From F23-D06 sp963603365 (GTDB lineage Bacteria; Bacteroidota; Bacteroidia; Bacteroidales; WCHB1-69), in the NCBI GenBank assembly GCA_963603365.1, contig CAVCMI010000010.1, positions 1 to 15,296 on the forward strand: a stretch of DNA of 15,296 nucleotides, read 5' to 3'. This document shows, one piece after another, positions 1 through 5,021 of this stretch. Position 1 is the stretch's first letter; each line of letters opens with the position of its first letter. The notes under the pieces are model-generated. The model ran no database searches. It was not told the DNA's origin and worked only from the letters and a program-made list of their open reading frames with translations. The translations under genes were made by a program, and so were the position numbers.

Positions 1-105
1 GGCACACCCCGACTGTGGGCTGGTGGCAGACCCTAAGATGAGCGTTTGGGCATTGTTGAACGCCCAAAGGCAAACGGACAGCAATATTAGCAAAACCCGT
101 TTCAT
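1..105 (-). CDS. N-terminal fragment of a secreted protein (runs off the window)
   Basis: On the minus strand an ATG at 103-105 opens 35 codons with no stop up to the window edge. The protein begins MKRVLLILLSVCLWAFNNAQ: a basic start, a hydrophobic core of about ten residues and an NNA|Q junction, so it has a textbook signal peptide with cleavage likely after residue 19. The following residues (TLILGSATSPQSGC) match no family I recognise. The product is therefore exported to the periplasm or beyond. It reads away from the block that starts at 922. No TAnnTTTG element lies just in front of the ATG; the nearest leftward matches are at 499-506 and 751-758. A broken coding-like stretch ends only about ten bases upstream. 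The signal peptide is seen directly; the function is unknown. Confidence 0.72.
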   Translation of the reverse strand, partial: MKRVLLILLSVCLWAFNNAQTLILGSATSPQSGCA

Positions 106-115
106 ATCAGTTGGA

Positions 116-320
116 TCATTTTACGTACCTCACGTTGTATCCTAAGCCCTTGGCCTTGCTGTGTTACAAGGTCGGGGCGCAGCGGTAGACCTTGGCAAGC
201 CGGTCCGCTTCGATGGCGGCGCGCATGTCGTTCGACCAGAAGCAGGTCTCGCCTGGCAACGGCAGGTTGGCCTGCGGCCGCCGCTGTGGACTGTTTTGAA
301 ACTGGATACGCTTCCTGCGG
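116..320 (-). pseudogene. Degraded C-terminal coding remnant with an in-frame stop
   Basis: Reading leftward in the frame that ends with TGA at 116-118, codons from about 300 downward show the strong G/C third-position bias of the real genes here. They spell protein-like text such as LPLPGETCFWSNDMRAAIEA and, at the end, KAKGLGYNVRYVK. The frame is interrupted by TAA at 164-166. Upstream of about 320 it loses coding character and no start codon is seen. It ends ten bases before the secreted-protein start at 105, as if it were once the preceding gene of that operon. The left end is exact; the right end is approximate. I do not recognise the family. An alternative is GC-rich non-coding DNA, because an overlapping 97-codon minus-strand frame (102-395) is also open. 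Confidence 0.35.
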
Positions 321-451
321 CACAGCACCGCAGAATCTGCACATAGAGGCAGCGCGTAAGAAAATAATCGGTGTCGATTTGTAAAGAATGTTCATAATTT
401 GTTTGATTAGAAATTACGTTGACTTCTGTTTTTAACACTTTCGCTCTGTCT

Positions 452-475
452 GCCCTGTCTGCCGACAGGCAGGGC
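452..475. repeat. 10-bp hairpin with a tetranucleotide loop
   Basis: GCCCTGTCTG (452-461) pairs with CAGGCAGGGC (466-475) across a CCGA loop, with one G-T wobble. The left arm overlaps a direct repeat of CTGTCTGCC. No T-run follows on either strand, so it does not look like an ordinary intrinsic terminator. Confidence 0.6.
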
Positions 476-498
476 AAAACCAGATGAAACCGGTGCGG

Positions 499-506
499 CA
501 AATATA
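499..506 (-). promoter_or_regulatory. Second leftward -7-like element (TATATTTG), weak
   Basis: The plus-strand CAAATATA reads TATATTTG on the minus strand, matching the Bacteroidetes -7 consensus TAnnTTTG. No TTG is found at the expected distance upstream. It could drive the leftward gene at 105 with a long leader, but the match alone is weak in AT-rich DNA. Confidence 0.25.
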
Positions 507-549
507 TGCTGTTCTGTTAATTTTATTCTTTCTGAAATACTATATTCCC

Positions 550-576
550 CATTCCTCATTCCTCATTCCTCATTCT
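550..576. repeat. Short tandem repeat, CATTCCT unit
   Basis: Three perfect copies of CATTCCT (550-556, 557-563, 564-570) are followed by a shortened CATTCT (571-576). It lies in non-coding DNA. On the minus strand it reads as GGAATGA-type units. Confidence 0.85.
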
Positions 577-590
577 ATAATTGTCACATC

Positions 591-745
591 CTATATCCAA
601 GTTCTCCCAACTAAACACTGAGGCCTATTCTCCGTTCCGTGCGAAACCACACTGCCATGCTGAACATCCCATGAAGGATGCCCGCAATGTCCGGACTCGT
701 ATTCCACCCTTGCTCTTTCGCTTGCGTTCATTTTCTGTTCAATTT
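591..745 (-). ncRNA. Candidate leftward small RNA, leader or 46-residue peptide gene
   Basis: This segment lies immediately downstream of the leftward promoter pair at 751-780, which would start transcription near 743-746. It contains a 5-bp hairpin (665-669 with 676-680), another (639-643 with 648-652) and the palindrome GTCCGGAC (689-696). These suggest a structured transcript. An ATG at 729-731 also opens a 46-codon minus-strand frame ending at TAG 591-593 (MNASERARVEYESG...), with no recognisable domain and only about 12 bases of leader. I cannot tell whether it acts as RNA or protein. The 3' end is arbitrary because no terminator is visible. Confidence 0.3.
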
Positions 746-750
746 TGCTG

Positions 751-780
751 CAAATATACAAATGATTTTCTGCATGTCAA
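751..780 (-). promoter_or_regulatory. Leftward Bacteroidetes-type promoter (TTG-N19-TATATTTG)
   Basis: On the minus strand TTG (780-778) is followed after exactly 19 bases by TATATTTG (758-751). This fits the Bacteroidetes -33/-7 layout (TTTG or TTG, about 19 bases, TAnnTTTG). It is the best-spaced promoter in the window and points at the segment 591-745 and, further on, the secreted-protein gene. Confidence 0.55.
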
Positions 781-874
781 TTATTTTTTTAATCCCAATG
801 CACGATGAATGGTTTTAGCGGACACCAATAGAATCTTATCCCCGATTGCACATCCGTCCATAGGTTATTTTCCC

Positions 875-882
875 TATTTTTG
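875..882 (+). promoter_or_regulatory. -7 promoter element (TATTTTTG) of the 922 operon
   Basis: TATTTTTG matches TAnnTTTG and lies 40 bases before the ATG at 922. No well-spaced -33 TTG is seen. The same octamer precedes rbfA and the ammonia-lyase gene, which supports its use as a promoter in this genome. Confidence 0.5.
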
Positions 883-921
883 CGCGCTGTTTTTTTTCAG
901 CACAATACTATATAACTGATT

Positions 922-1272
922 ATGCTCAAATACTTCAAAGAAATCCCCTACTCCGTCACGGTTTGCGACAAAGAGGGCAATATTCTGGAGATGAACGACC
1001 GTTCCATCGCCACATTCTGCAAAGACGGCAAGTCAAAAGTCGGCGACAACCTGCTGGCGTGCCATCCGGAGCCGGCGCGCGCCAAACTGCTCAACTTGCT
1101 GGAAAAACACGAGGTAAACGTCTATACCATTGAGAAGAACGGGATAAAAAAAATGATTTACCAGGCTCCCTGGTTCGAGAACGGCGAATTTGCCGGATAC
1201 GTTGAGCTTTCAATGGAATTGCCAGAGACCATGCCGCACTATGTGCGCGCCACAAACCAAGAACCGAAATGA
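922..1272 (+). CDS. Small single-domain PAS protein
   Basis: This 116-residue protein reads like one PAS fold. Near residues 8-25 it has SVTVCDKEGNILEMNDRS, the typical beta-strand pair of a PAS sensor core. Helical segments follow, and it closes with a strand pair around residues 70-98 (MIYQAPWFENGEFAGYVELS), which is also PAS-like. There is no kinase, GGDEF or other output domain, no signal peptide and no membrane segment, so it is a free-standing cytoplasmic sensor or binding module. Its ligand cannot be read from sequence. The stop overlaps the rlmB start as ATGA, implying translational coupling to an rRNA-modification gene. It starts the operon behind the TATTTTTG element at 875. PAS assignment is by fold pattern; the role is unknown. 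Confidence 0.75.
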   Translation: MLKYFKEIPYSVTVCDKEGNILEMNDRSIATFCKDGKSKVGDNLLACHPEPARAKLLNLLEKHEVNVYTIEKNGIKKMIYQAPWFENGEFAGYVELSMELPETMPHYVRATNQEPK

Positions 1273-2087
1273 TGGACAGCAAAGACCACGCACGCCCGCA
1301 CAAAGAAAAGACATCGTCTGTTTATCGGAGAACAGAACCCGGCGGCAATGCCGCGCTCGTTTATGGGATGCGCCCCATCCTTGAAGCCGTCGAAAGCGGC
1401 AAGACCATCGACAAAGTGTTGTTCCAGAAGGGGTTGCAAGGAGAATTGTTCAAAGAGCTGTTCTATGTGGTGAGACAGCATAAGATACCGTTCCAATATG
1501 TGCCCTCGGAGAGGCTGAACCGGCTTACGCGACAGAACCACCAGGGGGTTGCAGCATTTCTTTCCGCCATCGAATATGACGACATCTACAGCATCGTGCC
1601 CGGTCTGTTCGAGGAGGGCAAGACGCCGTTCTTGCTGCTGCTCGACAAGATCACCGACGTGCGCAACGTGGGCGCCATCGCCCGTTCCGCGGAATGTGCC
1701 GGCGCGGATGCCATCATCATACCGCTCAACGGCGGCGCACAGCTCAACGAAGATGCCGTGAAAAGTTCGGCCGGCGCGCTGCACAAGATACCCGTATGCC
1801 GCCATTCTAACCTTGTTGAGGTCATCAAATACCTTCAGGATTCAGGCATCGAGGTTGTAGGCGTCACCGAAAAGGCGAACCACGCCCTCTACAACAAAGA
1901 CTTCTCCGGGCCGGTGTGCCTGATTATGGGAAATGAGTATGAGGGCATCGCCTGGGACTACCTGCGGCTATGCAACGACACCGTCAGCATTCCGATGAGG
2001 GGAACAGTCCGCTCGCTCAACGTGTCCGTTGCCACCGGCATCGCCCTTTTTGAAGTGGTGAAACAGCGCAATCTTTCCGAAAAATGA
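1269..2087 (+). CDS. rlmB: RlmB/TrmH-family 23S rRNA 2'-O-methyltransferase
   Basis: A SPOUT-class SAM-dependent enzyme of 272 residues that transfers a methyl group to a ribose 2'-OH; the RlmB family modifies a guanosine in the 23S rRNA P-loop. The N-terminal substrate-binding domain starts near residue 30 (VYGMRPILEAVESG). The three SPOUT motifs are present: DKITDVRNVGAIARSAEC (126-143, with Asn133), MGNEYEGI (220-227, Glu223) and IPMRGTVRSLNVSVATGIAL (241-260, Asn251). The last two help form the trefoil-knot cofactor site. The first 25 or so residues are polar and may be disordered. A second ATG directly follows the first, so the start could be one codon later. The gene overlaps both neighbours by ATGA. 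The family is secure; RlmB rather than another TrmH-type enzyme is inferred from length and N-terminal domain. Confidence 0.9.
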   Translation: MMDSKDHARPHKEKTSSVYRRTEPGGNAALVYGMRPILEAVESGKTIDKVLFQKGLQGELFKELFYVVRQHKIPFQYVPSERLNRLTRQNHQGVAAFLSAIEYDDIYSIVPGLFEEGKTPFLLLLDKITDVRNVGAIARSAECAGADAIIIPLNGGAQLNEDAVKSSAGALHKIPVCRHSNLVEVIKYLQDSGIEVVGVTEKANHALYNKDFSGPVCLIMGNEYEGIAWDYLRLCNDTVSIPMRGTVRSLNVSVATGIALFEVVKQRNLSEK

Positions 2088-2593
2088 AAAGAATCGGCAT
2101 TCTTTCCGACACGCACGGCTATCTTCACCCTAAGGCTTACGAGTTCTTCAAAGGGTGTGACGAGATCTGGCATGCCGGTGATGTCGCCGGCAACACAATC
2201 CTTGACGAATTGCAGCTCATAGCCCCAACCGTACGTGCCGTATATGGGAACTGCGACGGCTGGGACCTGCGTTCAGAACTCACCGAGAACCTTGTGTTCC
2301 GCTGCGAGGGGCACACCGTAGCCATGCGGCACATTGCAGGACATCCGGGCAAATACGCCCCCGAAACCTTGCGGCTGATCCAAACAGCAGCTCCCACCAT
2401 CCTTGTAGGCGGACACTCGCACATCTTGCGGATCCAGTATGATGCCCCACACAAACTGCTGTTCATAAACCCCGGCGCAGCAGGACGTTACGGGATACAC
2501 ACCCGCCTCACAATGCTGCGACTGACCGTCAGCGGCACCGACATATCGGATCCCGAAGTCTATGACGAACCCAAACTGCAGCCATTGAAATGA
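2084..2593 (+). CDS. YfcE/MJ0936-type metallophosphoesterase
   Basis: A 169-residue calcineurin-like phosphoesterase of the small YfcE family, a cytoplasmic metal-dependent phosphodiesterase. All metal-ligand motifs are visible: DTH (Asp9, His11), HAGD (Asp33), GNCD (Asn56), a histidine in MRHIAGH (His83 or His87) and GGHSH (His111, His113). The length is typical. Family members cleave model phosphodiesters, and the natural substrate is generally not known. Position between an rRNA methyltransferase and a tRNA prenyltransferase, with ATGA overlaps on both sides, hints at shared expression but does not prove an RNA substrate. Confidence 0.9.
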   Translation: MKRIGILSDTHGYLHPKAYEFFKGCDEIWHAGDVAGNTILDELQLIAPTVRAVYGNCDGWDLRSELTENLVFRCEGHTVAMRHIAGHPGKYAPETLRLIQTAAPTILVGGHSHILRIQYDAPHKLLFINPGAAGRYGIHTRLTMLRLTVSGTDISDPEVYDEPKLQPLK

Positions 2594-3354
2594 CCGAAAA
2601 CCCACAACCCGTCATCACCGTCTTAGGGCCAACCGCCACAGGGAAGACGCATCTGGCCGTGCGGATTGCCGCCGAGTTGGACGGGGAAATCGTCAGCGCC
2701 GACTCCCGGCAGGTGTATCGCCGTATGGACATCGGCACGGGGAAAGACATTTCAGAATACTGCCTTGACGGGAAAGACGTGCCTTACCACCTCATTGACA
2801 TTGCAGAGCCCGGCTCCACATACAACGTTTACCAATACCAGCAGGCAGCATTCAGCGCCATACAGGACATCCGCGCCCGCGGGCGGCAGGTTGTCCTTTG
2901 CGGCGGCAGCGGAATGTATATCGAAGCCGTGCTGCAAGGCTACCGATTCAAGTTCCAGGAAGAGCAGCAAATACTTTCAGATCCCATCCCCTCCGTCATC
3001 TTCGGGCTTCGTGGCGAACGCAGCCTGATACGCAGCCGCATCACACAACGCCTGCATGACCGGCTGCAAGCGGGCATGGTGGATGAGGTGCAAGCGCTGC
3101 TCGACTCCGGCACAACGGCGGAACAACTGGTCCGCTACGGGCTCGAATACAAGTTCGTGACCCTCTACCTGCTCGGCAAACTCAGCTATGAGGACATGAC
3201 GGAGCAACTGAACATCGCCATCCACCAGTTCTCGAAAAGGCAGATGACCTGGTTCAGACGTATGGAACGGCTCAGTTTCGACATCTGCTGGCTCGACATT
3301 GCCCGCACAGAAGAGGAGAACATGGCCGAAATACGCCGCCGCCTCGCCCTCTGA
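2590..3354 (+). CDS. miaA: Compact MiaA-type tRNA dimethylallyltransferase
   Basis: MiaA transfers a dimethylallyl group to N6 of A37 in tRNAs reading UNN codons. The P-loop GPTATGKT (13-20), SADSRQVYRRMDIGTGK (36-52, with the catalytic-type Asp38), the HLIDIAEP strand (67-74), the LCGGSGMY turn (103-110) and the C-terminal QFSKRQMTWFRRM (213-225) are all present. At 254 residues it is clearly shorter than the usual 300 or more. The stretch between residues 118 and 145, where MiaA normally carries an insertion domain of roughly 60-70 residues including an RALEVY-like motif, is nearly absent. The usual GYRQ turn reads YGLEYK (183-188). There is no frameshift or stop, so the shortening looks evolved. 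Some Bacteroidetes carry two MiaA paralogues, and this would be the short type. It overlaps the phosphoesterase gene by ATGA. Confidence 0.88.
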   Translation: MTENPQPVITVLGPTATGKTHLAVRIAAELDGEIVSADSRQVYRRMDIGTGKDISEYCLDGKDVPYHLIDIAEPGSTYNVYQYQQAAFSAIQDIRARGRQVVLCGGSGMYIEAVLQGYRFKFQEEQQILSDPIPSVIFGLRGERSLIRSRITQRLHDRLQAGMVDEVQALLDSGTTAEQLVRYGLEYKFVTLYLLGKLSYEDMTEQLNIAIHQFSKRQMTWFRRMERLSFDICWLDIARTEEENMAEIRRRLAL

Positions 3355-3404
3355 ACGTTGACGCCCGAAAACAGCGCCGTCCGGCAGAACGTCGAAAAAA
3401 ATCG

Positions 3405-3412
3405 TATTTTTG
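3405..3412 (+). promoter_or_regulatory. -7 promoter element (TATTTTTG) ahead of rbfA
   Basis: The TATTTTTG octamer lies in the 84-base gap after miaA, 26 bases before the rbfA ATG at 3439. No good -33 TTG is visible. It would give rbfA and the genes behind it a start independent of the 922 promoter. Confidence 0.45.
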
Positions 3413-3438
3413 CCCATCGTTTTATTCCCAGACTTGAA

Positions 3439-3774
3439 ATGAACACAACAAGACAACACAAAATAGCATCTTTGTTGCAGAAAGAACTGGCCGACCTGTT
3501 CCTGCACGACAGCAAAGACATCTACCATTGCATGATTACCGTGACACAGACCACCGTCACCGCCGACCTTTCCATAGCGAGAGCCTACCTGAGCATCTAT
3601 ATGGTCCAGGACAAAGACGCAGTCATCGCCGCCGTAAGGGCAAACACGAAAGACATCCGTTTCCGGCTCGGGCAGAAAATCAAAAACCAGATCCGTGTCG
3701 TCCCACAATTGGAATTCTTCATCGACGACACCCTCGACTATATGGAGAACATCGAAAAACTGCTTAAACAATAG
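3439..3774 (+). CDS. rbfA: Ribosome-binding factor A (RbfA)
   Basis: RbfA is a small KH-fold protein that binds the 30S subunit and assists late maturation of the 16S rRNA 5' end, notably in the cold. The ATG at 3439 gives 111 residues, the normal size, opening with MNTTRQHKIASLLQKELADL, the family's N-terminal helix. It contains the strand ITVTQTTVTADLSIARAYLS (34-53) and ends with the conserved LEFFIDDTLDYMENIEKLL. The same frame is open upstream to a TTG at 3358, but that would place 27 extra residues across the TATTTTTG element, so I prefer the internal ATG. The stop is followed after two bases by the TTG start of the next gene. Confidence 0.95.
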   Translation: MNTTRQHKIASLLQKELADLFLHDSKDIYHCMITVTQTTVTADLSIARAYLSIYMVQDKDAVIAAVRANTKDIRFRLGQKIKNQIRVVPQLEFFIDDTLDYMENIEKLLKQ

Positions 3775-3776
3775 CC

Positions 3777-5021
3777 TTGAAAAACACATCCCGTGCCACG
3801 GCTCTTTTCTTGGCATTGAGATACCTGTTCTCCAAGAAGAAGCACAACATCATCAATGTCATTTCCATAGTGTCGATGATAGGCATTGCCGTCAGCAGCG
3901 CCGCATTGGTCATCGTGCTTTCCGTGTTCAACGGCATGGAAAAGATCATCGGAGGGTGGTTCAACGCATTCAACCCTGACTTGGAGATCACGCTCGTAGA
4001 GGGTAAATCTTTCAGCGCCGACAGCTTCCCGAAAGCGGCCGTCGCCGCTCTGCCCGGCGTGGCGCATGTGACCGAGGTCGTGAGCGACCTCGCGCTCGTC
4101 TCCTACAACGACCGGCAGGAACTCCTTTTCATCAAGGGGATCGACAACGGTTATGTGACCCGAAACGGATACAACAAGTTGCTCATTGACGGGCAGTTCA
4201 GAGACTATTTAGGCGAACAGCCTTGTGCCGCCTTAGGTTCCATAGCCGCCGGGCAGCTGCAAATCAGGCTCGACAGCTATGACCTCCTGAAAGTCTATTA
4301 TCCCAAGCGCACCAAAAAGAACTTCTCCGACCCGGCAAACTCGTTCAGCACGCTCTACCTGTTCCCCACCGGCGTATTCTCAACCAACACTGCCAACGAC
4401 GAGACCTGTCTGCTGGCTCCTATCGGCTTTGTACGGGATCTTATGCAGTATGAGGGGCAAGCCACCTCCATCGAGGTGAAACTCGACGGCAGTGTCAAGC
4501 CGGCAGTCTGCCAGCAGCGCATCCAAGAGACCGTCGGGGCGCAATACCGTGTCCGCGACAAGTACCAGCAAGAGGAGTCGCTGTTCAAGACCATGCACTC
4601 TGAAAAGTTAGTCATCTACATCATCCTCACATTCATACTGTTGGTGGCGGCATTCAACATCACGGGGTCGCTGGGGATGCTCATACTTGAAAAGAAGACC
4701 GACCTTGCCGTGCTCCGCACCTTAGGCGCCGACGCTTCGCTGCTACGGCGCATATTCATCTACGAAGGCATCCTCATCTCCTTCATCGGAGGAGCGTGCG
4801 GCCTGCTGGCCGGCACCGTAATATGCTTGATTCAGCAACATTTCCACCTGATCACGCTCGGCAACGGCGGCAACTACATCATCCCCTACTATCCTGTGCA
4901 GCTGGAAATCTCGGACTTCGCGCTCGTAGGAGGCATCTTGCTGCTGATAAGCCTGCTGACCTCATTCATACCTGTTTTCAACATCCTAAAAATAACCCTT
5001 AAAGGCAACCGAGACTTATGA
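3777..5021 (+). CDS. FtsX-like ABC transporter permease (LolC/LolE type)
   Basis: A 414-residue inner-membrane permease. The LolC/LolE group in Gram-negatives forms the lipoprotein-releasing ABC complex with LolD. There is a cytoplasmic lead with ALRYLFSKKKHNIINVIS (13-30), TM1 about 26-51, a long periplasmic MacB-like domain (about 55-275), then TM2 (about 278-302), TM3 (about 331-352) and TM4 (about 380-405), which is the FtsX arrangement. The start is TTG at 3777, two bases after the rbfA stop; no ATG gives the conserved ALRYLFSKK lead. No ATPase gene adjoins it, so the partner lies elsewhere. It overlaps porZ by ATGA. The family is secure. Lipoprotein release rather than another export role is inferred from resemblance. 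Confidence 0.88.
   Translation: MKNTSRATALFLALRYLFSKKKHNIINVISIVSMIGIAVSSAALVIVLSVFNGMEKIIGGWFNAFNPDLEITLVEGKSFSADSFPKAAVAALPGVAHVTEVVSDLALVSYNDRQELLFIKGIDNGYVTRNGYNKLLIDGQFRDYLGEQPCAALGSIAAGQLQIRLDSYDLLKVYYPKRTKKNFSDPANSFSTLYLFPTGVFSTNTANDETCLLAPIGFVRDLMQYEGQATSIEVKLDGSVKPAVCQQRIQETVGAQYRVRDKYQQEESLFKTMHSEKLVIYIILTFILLVAAFNITGSLGMLILEKKTDLAVLRTLGADASLLRRIFIYEGILISFIGGACGLLAGTVICLIQQHFHLITLGNGGNYIIPYYPVQLEISDFALVGGILLLISLLTSFIPVFNILKITLKGNRDL

Larger units (their letters stand above)
321..921. other. Intergenic region between divergent transcription units
   Basis: About 600 bases with no convincing long gene. It separates the leftward secreted-protein gene from the rightward block starting at 922. 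It contains a 10-bp hairpin (452-475), a CATTCCT tandem repeat (550-576), a leftward promoter-like pair (751-780), a possible small transcript or peptide gene below it (591-745) and the rightward promoter element at 875-882. The open frame on the plus strand at 581-808 has no signal, domain or ribosome-binding support. Confidence 0.6.

Noticed and set aside
45..68. Inverted repeat TTTGGGC...GCCCAAA as a possible terminator
   Set aside because: It lies inside the signal-peptide coding region of the minus-strand gene and has no T-run on either side.
102..395. Minus-strand 97-codon frame whose stop overlaps the secreted-protein start as ATGA
   Set aside because: The overlap is suggestive, but its composition is less gene-like than the neighbouring frame read as a relic, and it has no recognisable fold or ribosome-binding site.
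550..576. CRISPR-like array
   Set aside because: The units are seven bases long and directly adjacent with no spacers.
581..808. Plus-strand 75-codon frame as a protein gene
   Set aside because: It overlaps the leftward promoter pair, has no domain or signal, and runs into an AT-rich tract; a non-coding role for the segment fits better.
1239..1805. Minus-strand open frame of 188 codons over rlmB
   Set aside because: It is opposite the SPOUT-motif region of rlmB; no motif or start context supports it.
2977..3816. Minus-strand open frame of 279 codons across miaA, rbfA and the permease start
   Set aside because: It spans three well-supported genes and an intergenic promoter and has no recognisable motif.
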